Shown: positions 1 to 7,768 of the stretch, piece after piece
How the letters are laid out: each line of letters starts with the position of its first letter
How positions within the stretch are numbered: position 1 is the stretch's first letter
Source of the DNA: Desulfovibrio sp. UBA6121
GTDB lineage: Bacteria > Desulfobacterota > Desulfovibrionia > Desulfovibrionales > Desulfovibrionaceae
Direction: 5' to 3'
DNA: 14,477 nt
Assembly: GCA_002422505.1 (NCBI GenBank)
Contig: DIVX01000018.1
Coordinates: forward strand, 1-14,477
Made by a program: the position numbers and the translations under genes
Notes under the pieces: generated by a model
Seen by the model: only the letters and a program-made list of their open reading frames with translations
The model's database searches: none
Told to the model about the DNA's origin: nothing

Positions 1-452
1 TGGTCTGCCAGTGGGGCATGAGCGAGAAGATCGGGCCCCTGTCCTTCGGCGACGGCGGGGAGCAGATCTTCCTGGGCCGCGAGCTCATCCAGCACAAGAA
101 TTATTCCGAGGACACGGCCCGGATCATCGACGACGAGATCCGCCGGGTCATCGACGAGGCCCATGAGAAGGCCCGCAGCATCCTGAACGAGAACCGCGAG
201 GCCCTGAACCGCATCGCCGAGGCCCTGCTGGAGCGCGAGACCATCTCCGGCGACGACATCGACCTGCTCATCAAGGGCGACCCGCTCCCTCCTATGAACG
301 CGGAGCGGTCCGGCGGCAGTTCCGCTCCGTCCGGCCCCGGCCCCGGCTACACGCCCCAAAGCGAAGGACCGGGCGGCCTGTCCGCCGCCGAGGCCGACGA
401 GTTCTCCCTGGAGGAGGACGAGGGGCCTGACCAGGACAAGAAGGTCCAGTAG
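1..452 (+). CDS. ftsH: ATP-dependent zinc metalloprotease FtsH, C-terminal part (5' end outside window)
   Basis: Only the last ~149 residues are present; the frame is already open at base 3 (VCQWGMSEKIGPLSFG), so the ATG at 18 is an internal Met. The stretch from MSEKIGPLSFG through the EQIFLGRE and YSEDTARIIDDEIRR segments is the hallmark end of the FtsH M41 peptidase domain; the AAA+ module, the HEAGH zinc site and the N-terminal membrane segments lie upstream, outside the window. FtsH is a hexameric inner-membrane protease that degrades unstable membrane and regulatory proteins. After the helical end (about residue 90 from base 18) there is a low-complexity tail of about 50 residues rich in Gly, Pro and Ser that turns acidic (SLEEDEGPDQDKK). 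Such tails vary among FtsH proteins and are probably disordered. folP starts 14 bp downstream, the same order as in enterobacteria. Confidence 0.96.
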   Translation, partial: VCQWGMSEKIGPLSFGDGGEQIFLGRELIQHKNYSEDTARIIDDEIRRVIDEAHEKARSILNENREALNRIAEALLERETISGDDIDLLIKGDPLPPMNAERSGGSSAPSGPGPGYTPQSEGPGGLSAAEADEFSLEEDEGPDQDKKVQ

Positions 453-466
453 GAGCGGCCGGGTCC

Positions 467-1336
467 ATGCACGAACATCAATGGATCGTCAAAGGGGGCA
501 CGGCCTTGGGGCCGGCCCCCTTTTTCGTTGCCGGGATCGTCAACGTGACCCCGGATTCCTTCCACGACGGCGGCCGGTTTCTGGACCACGGCGCAGCGGT
601 GGCCCGGGGCCTGGCCCTGGCCGCGGAGGGCGCGCAGATTTTGGACGTGGGCGGGGAGAGCACCCGGCCCGGCGCGCCGCAGGTGGACGAGGCCGAAGAA
701 CTGGCCCGCGTGGTGCCGGTCATCCGCGAGTTGGCCGCTTTGCCCACGCGCGAACTGGACGGCCTGCCCGGACCGTTTCCGGTCATCGCGGTGGATACCT
801 ACAAGGCCAAGGTGGCCGCAGCCGCCCTTGAGGCTGGCGCAGCCATCGTCAACGATGTTTCCGCCTGCCGCTTCGACCCGGCCCTGCTTGAGGTTGTTGC
901 CCAGCTCAAGCCCGGTTATGTGTTGATGCACAGCCAGGGCGAGCCGCGCACCATGCAGCACGACCCCCGCTACGCCGACGTGGTGGACGACATCTGCGCA
1001 TTTTTTGAGCAGCGGCTGGGGGTTCTTGTGGCCGCAGGCGTCCCGGAGTCCAACATCGTGCTTGACCCGGGCATTGGTTTTGGCAAACTGCTGGAGCACA
1101 ATCTGGCTCTGCTCCGGGGCGTGGAGCGCTTTGGAAGGCTGGGGCGGCCCGTGTATATGGGCTTGTCGAACAAGTCCCTCTGGGGCACACTGCTTGGGCT
1201 TGGAACGCAGGAGCGGCAACTGCCCACGGCGGTGGCTACCGCGCTTCTGGTGGCGCGCGGGGTGCTGGTGCACCGCGTGCATGAGGTGGCGCTTTCGCGC
1301 CAGGCAGCTTTGGTGGCCGCAGCACTTTCGGCATAA
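467..1336 (+). CDS. folP: Dihydropteroate synthase
   Basis: A 289-residue protein, close to the usual family length. It joins p-aminobenzoate to dihydropterin pyrophosphate in cytosolic folate synthesis and is the sulfonamide target. Visible motifs: NVTPDSF (26-32), GGESTRPG (62-69), an AVDTYK strand (108-113), ND (129-130), MH (154-155), DPGIGFGK (200-207) and RVHEV near the end (270-274). At the loop that normally reads SRK, this protein has SNK (234-236): the lysine is kept but the arginine is replaced by asparagine. The start at 467 has an AGGAG about 11 bases upstream, overlapping the ftsH stop. cdaA follows after 10 bp, so ftsH, folP and cdaA are probably co-transcribed. Identity is secure; the effect of the SNK change on sulfonamide binding is unknown. 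Confidence 0.96.
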   Translation: MHEHQWIVKGGTALGPAPFFVAGIVNVTPDSFHDGGRFLDHGAAVARGLALAAEGAQILDVGGESTRPGAPQVDEAEELARVVPVIRELAALPTRELDGLPGPFPVIAVDTYKAKVAAAALEAGAAIVNDVSACRFDPALLEVVAQLKPGYVLMHSQGEPRTMQHDPRYADVVDDICAFFEQRLGVLVAAGVPESNIVLDPGIGFGKLLEHNLALLRGVERFGRLGRPVYMGLSNKSLWGTLLGLGTQERQLPTAVATALLVARGVLVHRVHEVALSRQAALVAAALSA

Positions 1337-1346
1337 GGCGAGGCGG

Positions 1347-2096
1347 ATGGAGTATCTCATCGGGTTCAATGTGGTCTGGCGCGAGGCCCTGGACATCCTG
1401 CTGGTCACGGGCATCTACGCCTACATCATCCACCTGGTGCGCGGCACGCGCGCGGTGGCGGTGATTTACGGCCTGGTGCTGGTGCTGCTGGTCTACTATT
1501 TGTCCAACGAACTCGGCCTGTACTCCCTCAACTGGCTTTTGACCAACTTCCTCGGCTCCATCGTGCTCATCGTCATCATTCTTTTCCAGGGCGACCTGCG
1601 CCGGGCCCTGGCCCAGATGGGCGCCGGGCACTTCTGGAAAAAAGCACAACTTTCCGAAGGAATAGTGGATGAGCTGGCCCAGGCTGTAATGGCCCTGGCC
1701 AAGGCCAAGGTGGGCGCGCTCATCGTCATCGAACGCTACGAGCCCCTGGGCGACGTGGCCGAACGCGGCGTGCCGCTTGATGCGGTCATCACGGCCTCGC
1801 TTTTGTCCACCATCTTCCAGGTGGGCACCCCCCTGCACGATGGCGCGGTGATCATCCGCCGCGGGCGCATCGCCGCTGCCGGGTGCATTCTGCCCCTGTC
1901 CTCCAAGCTCAAGGCGCAAAGCCTCTTCGGCACCCGGCACCGCGCGGCGCTGGGCATCAGCGAGGAATCCGACTCGCTGTCCATCGTTGTTTCGGAAGAA
2001 CGCGGCACGGTGTCCATCGCCATGAGCGGCCGTCTTACAACCTCCTTGAACGACCTGCGCCTGCGCCGGGTCATCAAGAACGCCCTGGAGCGGTAG
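1347..2096 (+). CDS. cdaA: Diadenylate cyclase CdaA (c-di-AMP synthase)
   Basis: A 249-residue protein of the CdaA/DacA type, which condenses two ATP into cyclic di-AMP at the membrane. Three hydrophobic segments (roughly 13-30, 37-53 and 64-81) precede a DAC (DisA_N) domain. Both signature motifs are intact: DGA at 165-167 (in LHDGAVII) and RHR at 197-199 (in GTRHRAALGISEESD), so the enzyme is predicted active. The frame is open far upstream inside folP. I chose the ATG at 1347 because the family begins directly with the first membrane helix, and because it follows the folP stop by 10 bp with a GAGG just upstream. The neighbours ybbR and glmM match the Firmicutes cdaA-cdaR-glmM module, in which CdaR and GlmM bind and modulate CdaA. 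The same interaction here is an inference. Confidence 0.95.
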   Translation: MEYLIGFNVVWREALDILLVTGIYAYIIHLVRGTRAVAVIYGLVLVLLVYYLSNELGLYSLNWLLTNFLGSIVLIVIILFQGDLRRALAQMGAGHFWKKAQLSEGIVDELAQAVMALAKAKVGALIVIERYEPLGDVAERGVPLDAVITASLLSTIFQVGTPLHDGAVIIRRGRIAAAGCILPLSSKLKAQSLFGTRHRAALGISEESDSLSIVVSEERGTVSIAMSGRLTTSLNDLRLRRVIKNALER

Positions 2097-2098
2097 CC

Positions 2099-3007
2099 GT
2101 GCTCAAGAACTGGAAAGATATCGCCATCGCCCTGGCGCTGGCCATTCTCACCTGGTACCTGCTTACCGGGCGCGAGAAGGTGGAGGCCTGGGTGGACATG
2201 AGCGTGGAGATGACCAACGCGCCCCAGGGGCTCACCATCCGCAAGGGACTGGTGAGCAAGATCGAGGTGCGCGTGCGCGGGCCCAAGGGCCTTGTGCGCT
2301 CCCTTGACCGCCGCAAGTGGACGTATTCCCTTGATGTAAGCAAGCTCAAAGTGGGCGAGAACCTCGTGGACATCGACCGCGAGCGCATCCCGCTTTCCAT
2401 GGCCTACGAGGTGGTCGAGGTGAAGCCTTCGCGGCTCATCCTCACCGTGGACCGCCTGGCCAAGAAGCAGGTGCCGGTTATTGCCGAATGGCGCGGAACC
2501 CTGCGCCCGGATTACCGCCTGCTGGAGATAAAGACCGAGCCGGAGGAAGTGGAGGTGCGCGGGGCAGAGCGCCAGGTGCGCCAGATGAACCAGGCCCGCG
2601 TGGCCGTGCAGCTTGATTTTGACGATCCGCCCGCCCTCTGGTCCGAGGACGTGCCCATCAAGCTGGCCGAAGGCGTGGAGGCCAACCCCGGCCAGGTGAA
2701 GGTGAGCCTGCGCTTCGGGCCGGAGGTCAAAACCGCCTGGGTGCGCGTGCCCGTGCGCCTGGAAACCGGCCCCTCCTTGAGCGCTCAGGTTGGCCAGAAA
2801 CATGTGCGCGTGCAGGTGGAGGCCCCGGTTTCCGCCCTGCGCGAGGCCGAGGCCGGGCGCGACATCGACGGTCTTGCCGCCGTTGTTTCCCTGCCTGGCG
2901 GCCTGAAGCCCGGCCGCCACCCCGTGCGCTATGAGCTGGAAACGCCGGAGGGCTTCCGGGTCCTTTCGCGCCAGTCTGAAACCGTTGTTGTGACCATTCG
3001 CAAGTAG
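2099..3007 (+). CDS. YbbR/CdaR-like membrane-anchored regulator of CdaA
   Basis: A 302-residue protein starting at GTG 2099, two bases after the cdaA stop, with GGAGCGG inside the end of cdaA as ribosome binding site. The frame is open further upstream, but an earlier start would run into cdaA and lose the N-terminal layout. One transmembrane helix (about 7-23, IAIALALAILTWYLL) is followed by an extracytoplasmic region of repeated beta-rich segments typical of YbbR domains, for example VEMTNAPQGLTI, VPVIAEWRGTLRPDYRLLEIK and VRVPVRLETGPSLSAQVG. Each carries the pattern of a hydrophobic strand, then a Pro or Gly turn, then another strand. In Firmicutes the homologue CdaR controls the adjacent cyclase. 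Function here rests on gene order and domain type, because YbbR domains diverge strongly in sequence. Confidence 0.88.
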   Translation: MLKNWKDIAIALALAILTWYLLTGREKVEAWVDMSVEMTNAPQGLTIRKGLVSKIEVRVRGPKGLVRSLDRRKWTYSLDVSKLKVGENLVDIDRERIPLSMAYEVVEVKPSRLILTVDRLAKKQVPVIAEWRGTLRPDYRLLEIKTEPEEVEVRGAERQVRQMNQARVAVQLDFDDPPALWSEDVPIKLAEGVEANPGQVKVSLRFGPEVKTAWVRVPVRLETGPSLSAQVGQKHVRVQVEAPVSALREAEAGRDIDGLAAVVSLPGGLKPGRHPVRYELETPEGFRVLSRQSETVVVTIRK

Positions 3008-3040
3008 CGCCAATTCCCGGCGCAAGGAGACCCCCCGTTC

Positions 3041-4396
3041 ATGCGTGAAAAGCTTTTCGGCACCGACGGCCTGCGCGGCCGCGTCAATGAATATCCCATG
3101 ACCCCCGAAGTGGCGCTGCGCCTGGGCCTGGCCGCAGGGCAGAAGTTCCGCAACGGCAAGCGCAGGCACAAGGTCATCATCGGCAAGGATACGCGGCTTT
3201 CCGGCTACGTGTTCGAAACCGCCCTCACCAGCGGCTTTTGCGCCGTGGGCATGGACGTGTTTCTCGTCGGCCCCATGCCCACTCCGGCCATCAGCTTTCT
3301 TACACGGAACATGCGCGCCGACCTCGGCGTGGTCATCTCCGCCTCGCATAATCCCTTCCACGACAACGGCATAAAGTTCTTTGACCATGAAGGCTTCAAG
3401 CTGCCCGACGAAGTGGAGAGCGAGATTGCCGCCCTGGTGCTGGCAAAGGACCCGTCCTGGGATTTCCCCGCGCCGGAACGCGTGGGCCGCGCCAAGCGCA
3501 TTGTTGATTCCTGGGGCCGGTATACCGTGTATTTGCAGCATACCTTCCCGCGTGAAATGACCCTTTCCGGCATGAAAATCGTGCTGGACTGCGCCCACGG
3601 CGCTGCTTATGGCGGCGCGCCGCAGATGTTCGAGGAACTCGGCGCGGAGGTCATCGCCATTGGCGTTTCGCCCAACGGCGTGAACATCAACGAGGGCTGC
3701 GGCTCCCTGTACCCGGAGAAGCTGGCCGCCAAGGTGCGCGAGGTCGGGGCCGACATCGGCCTAGCCCTTGACGGCGACGCCGACCGCCTCATCGTGGTGG
3801 ACGAGCAGGGCAAGGTGCTGGACGGCGACCAGATCATGGCCTTGTGCGCCCAGGACATGCTGGAGCAGGGCAAACTCACCGGGGGGCTGCTCGTGGCCAC
3901 GGTCATGAGCAACATGGCTTTGGAGATGTTCATGCGCGACCAGGGCGGGCGGCTTTTGCGCACCCCCGTGGGCGACCGTTACGTGGTGGAGGCCATGCGC
4001 CGCGAGGGCGCTGTGCTTGGCGGCGAGCAGTCCGGCCACCTTATTTTCATGGAGCATTCCACCACTGGCGACGGCACCCTGGCGGCGTTGCAGCTGCTGC
4101 GCATCATGTGCCAAAAGAACCTGCCCCTGTCGCTTTTGGCGCACCTCATCGAACCCTTCCCGCAGGTCATGGTCAATGTGCGCGTGGAAAAGAAGGTGCC
4201 TTTCGAGGACCTGCCCGAGGTGGGCCGCGCCGTGGCCGCCGTGGAGGCAGAACTGAAGGGCCGTGGCCGCGTGCTTTTGCGCTACTCCGGCACGGAGCCC
4301 AAGGCCCGCGTGATGGTGGAGGGCGAGGACAAGGCCAAGGTGGAGCTTTTTGCCAACGACATCGCCCAGCTTCTTGAACGCAGCCTGCGTTCCTAG
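3041..4396 (+). CDS. glmM: Phosphoglucosamine mutase
   Basis: A 451-residue alpha-D-phosphohexomutase of normal length. It converts glucosamine-6-phosphate to glucosamine-1-phosphate on the route to UDP-N-acetylglucosamine for peptidoglycan and LPS. Visible: the N-terminal FGTDGLRG, the phosphoserine loop ASHNP with Ser102, the metal-binding DGDADR (244-249), the sugar-binding GGEQSGH and the C-terminal phosphate-binding loop RYSGTEPKARVMVEG. These distinguish GlmM from the related mutases ManB and Pgm. AAGGAG at 3024-3029 serves the ATG at 3041. It follows ybbR after 33 bp. In Firmicutes GlmM binds CdaA and inhibits c-di-AMP synthesis; whether this one does is untested. Confidence 0.97.
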   Translation: MREKLFGTDGLRGRVNEYPMTPEVALRLGLAAGQKFRNGKRRHKVIIGKDTRLSGYVFETALTSGFCAVGMDVFLVGPMPTPAISFLTRNMRADLGVVISASHNPFHDNGIKFFDHEGFKLPDEVESEIAALVLAKDPSWDFPAPERVGRAKRIVDSWGRYTVYLQHTFPREMTLSGMKIVLDCAHGAAYGGAPQMFEELGAEVIAIGVSPNGVNINEGCGSLYPEKLAAKVREVGADIGLALDGDADRLIVVDEQGKVLDGDQIMALCAQDMLEQGKLTGGLLVATVMSNMALEMFMRDQGGRLLRTPVGDRYVVEAMRREGAVLGGEQSGHLIFMEHSTTGDGTLAALQLLRIMCQKNLPLSLLAHLIEPFPQVMVNVRVEKKVPFEDLPEVGRAVAAVEAELKGRGRVLLRYSGTEPKARVMVEGEDKAKVELFANDIAQLLERSLRS

Positions 4397-4423
4397 CCTC
4401 GGCAGAGCATCAGGAGGAAGTCC

Positions 4424-5299
4424 ATGGACGTGCGCAAGGTCGTCATCCCCGTAGCCGGTTGGGGCACACGCTCGCTCCCCGCAACCAAGAACATCCCCAA
4501 GGAGATGCTGCCCATCTTCAAGAAGCCGGTGGTGCAGTATGTGGTGGAAGAGGCACAAGCCTCCGGCATCGGCACGGTGGTGCTCGTCACCAGCCAGAAC
4601 AAAACCATCATCGAGGACCACTTCGACCATAACCTGACCCTGGAGAACCTGCTGGAGCGCAAGGGCAAGACCGAGCTCCTGAAGGAGATCCGCGACGTGG
4701 CCAATATGGTCGACATCATCTCCGTGCGGCAAAAAATCCAGCTGGGGCTGGGGCATGCCGTTCTTTGCGCACGTGAGGTGTGCAAGAACGAAGCCTTTGC
4801 CGTCATGGTGGGCGACGACCTGATGTTCGGCATGGTGCCCGGCATCCAGCAATTGCTCGATGTGGCCAAGGCCGAAAACATGGCCGTGGTCGGCGTCATC
4901 GAGGTGCCGGAGAACAAGGTGGACCGCTACGGCATCATCGACGGCGAGGAGTTCCGGCCCGGCGTGTACCGCGTGCGCAGCCTGGTGGAAAAGCCCGCCA
5001 TCGGCAAGGCTCCCTCGCGCATGGCCATTGTGGGCCGCTATGTGCTCACCCCGGACATCTTCGACTACCTGGAAAAGCTGGAGCCCGGCGTTGGCGGGGA
5101 GTTGCAGCTCACCGACGCCCTGCAGGGTCTGGCCAGCAAGAACCGCCTGCTGGCGGTGAAGCTGCGCGGCCAGCGTTTCGACGCGGGCGACTGGGTGGAA
5201 TACCTCACCGCCAACATCTACTTCGCCCTGCACGACGAGGACCTGCACGACGACCTTGTGCGGCGCATCCACGAGCTTGTGCCCTGCAAGGGCAGGTAG
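4424..5299 (+). CDS. galU: UTP-glucose-1-phosphate uridylyltransferase
   Basis: A 291-residue nucleotidyltransferase that makes UDP-glucose from UTP and glucose-1-phosphate for LPS, exopolysaccharide and galactose metabolism. The nucleotide-binding start reads IPVAGWGTRSLPATK (8-22), followed by KEMLP. The usual GalU text is AGLGTRFLPATK, so Trp and Ser replace Leu and Phe; I recall this variant from Desulfovibrio GalU proteins. VGDDLMF (129-135), DRYGIID, the VEKP motif (188-191), GGELQLTDAL (224-233) and FDAGDWVEY (252-260) complete the family pattern. An excellent AGGAGG at 4412-4417 lies 6 bases before the ATG. Placed after glmM, it pairs two UDP-sugar supply steps. priA follows almost directly. 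Confidence 0.96.
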   Translation: MDVRKVVIPVAGWGTRSLPATKNIPKEMLPIFKKPVVQYVVEEAQASGIGTVVLVTSQNKTIIEDHFDHNLTLENLLERKGKTELLKEIRDVANMVDIISVRQKIQLGLGHAVLCAREVCKNEAFAVMVGDDLMFGMVPGIQQLLDVAKAENMAVVGVIEVPENKVDRYGIIDGEEFRPGVYRVRSLVEKPAIGKAPSRMAIVGRYVLTPDIFDYLEKLEPGVGGELQLTDALQGLASKNRLLAVKLRGQRFDAGDWVEYLTANIYFALHDEDLHDDLVRRIHELVPCKGR

Positions 5300-5330
5300 C
5301 CCCCCTTCGGGGCTTCCGGGGCGTGTGCTC

Positions 5331-7730
5331 GTGAGCGGGAGCGGCGCAGGCGCGGCGCAGGCCCTGTGGCAGGCCCTGTGGCAGGTTTGGCTGGCCAGCC
5401 CGCCTTACGCGGCGCTTACCTACGCCTGGCCGAAGCACCTGCCGGAGCCAGCCGCAGGCCTGCGCGTGCTGGTGCCACTGGGCAAGGGGCTGCGCGTGGG
5501 CGTGCTGGAGCGCGTGTGCCCAAACGCGCCCGAAGGCGTCGATCTCAAGCCCGTGCTCTGGCCCCTGGAGCGTACGCCCGTCCTCGACCCCGACACCCTG
5601 GAGCTGGTGCGCGATCTTTCCTCGCGCCACATGGCCCACCCTGGCCGCGTGCTGGAGCTCATCCTGCCGCGCGGCCTGCGCACGGCCCAGGTGCGCTTCG
5701 ACGTGGACCACAAGGACTTTGCGCGCAGCCTGGCGCCCAAGGCCCTGGACGCCCTGCCGCCGGAACGTCTGGCCGCCCTGGCCGGGGTCTGGAACGAGGG
5801 CCGCATGCGCGTGCGCATCAGCCAGCGCCGCCAGGCCGAGGAACTGTACGCCTGCCTCGCCGCCGATCCTCCCTGGCCGGTGCGGCCCAACGCCGTGAGC
5901 CAGCTGCGCCTTTTGGAGCGGCTGTTCGAATCCGGCCCCATGAGCCTGGGCGCGTTGCGGGCCACCTTTGGCGATTCCGGCAATCAGGCGCTCAAGCGCC
6001 TTACCCTGGCCGGGCTGGTGCGCCTGGGCGACCCGGACGAAGCTTCCGAGTCCCTGGACGAAGTTCCGGCCGTGACGCCGGACCCGCCGGAATGCGCCGC
6101 CGTCACGGGGCTGACGGCCACCGACGAGCAGCGCCAGGCCCTGGACCAGTTGCTGCCCGCCCTGGAAAGCCCGGAGGCCAAGATGTCGCTGGTGCACGGG
6201 GTTACGGGCAGCGGCAAGACGCACATTTACCTGCAACTGACGCGCCGGGCCCTGGAACTGGGCCGCAGCGTGCTGCTCATGGCGCCGGAGGTGGCCCTGG
6301 CCAGCCAGTTGTGGCGGCAGGTGCGCGCGGCCTTTCCAGAGGCCGAGGCCTACTTTTCCCACGGCTACCAAACGCCTGCGCGCCGGGAGCAGACCTTTTC
6401 CCGCGTGGCCGGAGCGCACGGCCCGGTGCTGGTGGTGGGCACACGCTCGGCCCTGTTCCTGCCCCTGCGCAATCTGGGCCTGGTGGTGCTGGATGAGGAG
6501 CACGACGAGTCCTACAAGCAGGAGGAGCGCCTGCCCTACCACGCCAAGGAGCTGGCCTTCACGCGCATCCGCCGCTCCGGGGGGCTGCTTGTGCTGGGCT
6601 CGGCCACGCCGGACGTGAAGACCTTCCACGCCGCCCAGAGCGGCCAGCTGCCCTGCGAGACCCTGGCGCGGCGCGTGGGCTGCCGCCCCATGCCCGCCGT
6701 GCGTCTGGCCGACATCACCGGGCTCAAAAACGACGAACCTTTCGCGCCGGAGTCCCTGGCCGCCATCCAGGAAACCCTGGCCGCCGGGGAGCAGGTCATC
6801 GTGATGCTGAACCGCCGGGGCTACTCGCCGGTGATGTACTGCATGAGCTGCGAGGAAGTGCCCAAGTGCCCGGACTGCCAGGTGGGCCTTACCTACCACA
6901 AGCTGCGCGAGCGCCTGGTGTGCCACTACTGCGGCTTCACCCATCCGTATCCCATGCCCTGCGCCAAGTGCGGCGGCACCATGTTCGTGCCCATGGGCGA
7001 CGGCACCGAGCGGCTTGAGGAATACTTCCAGCGCAGCCTGGGGCACGATGTGTCCATTTTGCGCATGGACCGCGACAGCGCGCGCCGCCAGGAACGGCTG
7101 GACGAAATTCTGCGCCGGTTCGCCGCGGGCGAGGCCCAGGTGCTGGTGGGCACGCAGATGCTCTCCAAGGGGCACCACTTCCCAGGCGTCACCCTGGTGG
7201 TCGTTGCCAATGCGGACATGGGTCTGAATCTGCCGGACTACCGCGCGGCCGAGCGCACCTTCCAGCTGCTTGTGCAGGTGTCGGGCCGGGCGGGCCGGGG
7301 GGAACGGCCCGGGCAGGTGCTCATCCAGACGCGCAACCCGGCGCATCCCTTTTGGCACTTCGTGCTGAACGCGGACTACGCGGGCTTTTACGAGCGCGAG
7401 ATTGCCCAGCGCCAGCGCTTCCGCTATCCGCCCTTCACGCGGCTGGCGCTCTTGCGCCTATCGTGCCCGGTGGGCGCGGAGCATCTGCAACAGTGCCTCT
7501 CGGTCTTCGCCAAGGCCCTGCGCGAGACGGCCCGGCCCCTGGGGGTGGACGTGTTGGGCCCGGCCCCGGCCCCGCTGGCGCAACTCAAGGGCCGCAAGCG
7601 CTTCAATTGCCTGCTCAAGTGTCAAGACTGGCAGCCAATCCGCAGCGTGTTCGCGGCCTTGGCGCGCAGCGGCGCAGTGCCGGAAGCCTTCCGCCTGGAT
7701 CTGGACCTTGATCCTGTGAACATGCTGTGA
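5331..7730 (+). CDS. priA: Primosomal protein N' (replication restart helicase PriA)
   Basis: A superfamily 2 helicase, about 799 residues from GTG 5331. It recognises stalled forks and reloads the replicative helicase. In order: an N-terminal 3'-DNA-binding domain (SPPYAALTYAWPKHL onward), a winged-helix region, Walker A GVTGSGKT (290-297), DEEHD (388-392), an inserted zinc module with eight cysteines (504, 507, 513, 516, 531, 534, 544, 547), then the second RecA fold with GTQMLSKGHHFP and SGRAGRGERPGQ. The start is uncertain. An ATG at 5256 would overlap galU by 44 bp, and GTG codons occur at 5325 and 5331; I prefer 5331 because GGGG at 5318-5321 is at a usable distance only from it. The codons just after the start contain a perfect 12-bp tandem repeat. 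Confidence 0.93.
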   Translation: MSGSGAGAAQALWQALWQVWLASPPYAALTYAWPKHLPEPAAGLRVLVPLGKGLRVGVLERVCPNAPEGVDLKPVLWPLERTPVLDPDTLELVRDLSSRHMAHPGRVLELILPRGLRTAQVRFDVDHKDFARSLAPKALDALPPERLAALAGVWNEGRMRVRISQRRQAEELYACLAADPPWPVRPNAVSQLRLLERLFESGPMSLGALRATFGDSGNQALKRLTLAGLVRLGDPDEASESLDEVPAVTPDPPECAAVTGLTATDEQRQALDQLLPALESPEAKMSLVHGVTGSGKTHIYLQLTRRALELGRSVLLMAPEVALASQLWRQVRAAFPEAEAYFSHGYQTPARREQTFSRVAGAHGPVLVVGTRSALFLPLRNLGLVVLDEEHDESYKQEERLPYHAKELAFTRIRRSGGLLVLGSATPDVKTFHAAQSGQLPCETLARRVGCRPMPAVRLADITGLKNDEPFAPESLAAIQETLAAGEQVIVMLNRRGYSPVMYCMSCEEVPKCPDCQVGLTYHKLRERLVCHYCGFTHPYPMPCAKCGGTMFVPMGDGTERLEEYFQRSLGHDVSILRMDRDSARRQERLDEILRRFAAGEAQVLVGTQMLSKGHHFPGVTLVVVANADMGLNLPDYRAAERTFQLLVQVSGRAGRGERPGQVLIQTRNPAHPFWHFVLNADYAGFYEREIAQRQRFRYPPFTRLALLRLSCPVGAEHLQQCLSVFAKALRETARPLGVDVLGPAPAPLAQLKGRKRFNCLLKCQDWQPIRSVFAALARSGAVPEAFRLDLDLDPVNML
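5357..5380 (+). repeat. Perfect 12-bp tandem repeat in the start of priA
   Basis: The 12-mer GCAGGCCCTGTG occurs twice head to tail, and a third copy begins (GCAGG) before it decays. In frame it gives QALWQALWQ close to the proposed PriA N-terminus, ahead of the conserved domain. Because the unit is a multiple of three, gain or loss of a copy keeps the frame. It is a plain slippage-type duplication; I see no sign of function. Confidence 0.75.
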
Positions 7731-7768
7731 GCCGGAGTCTCGACAAGCGGCCACACCGGATGTATCAC

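Noticed and set aside
1005..1346. Upstream extension of the cdaA frame to base 1005
   Set aside because: It lies wholly inside folP in another frame, reads Trp/Arg/Ser-rich nonsense, and the ATG at 1347 matches the family start.
1736..3598. Long open frame of 620 codons on the - strand opposite cdaA, ybbR and glmM
   Set aside because: It mirrors the G/C third-position bias of three well-supported + strand genes, is His/Gly/Ala-rich without any domain, and has no ribosome site.
5299..5313. Hairpin GCCCC-CCTTC-GGGGC directly at the galU stop, as a possible terminator
   Set aside because: The stem is only 5 bp and no T tract follows; priA starts within 20 bp, so termination here is unlikely.
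5205..7358. Open frame of 717 codons on the - strand opposite priA
   Set aside because: Same cause: an antisense shadow of priA. Its composition (His, Gln, Gly, Ala) is that of a reverse-strand artefact in GC-rich DNA.
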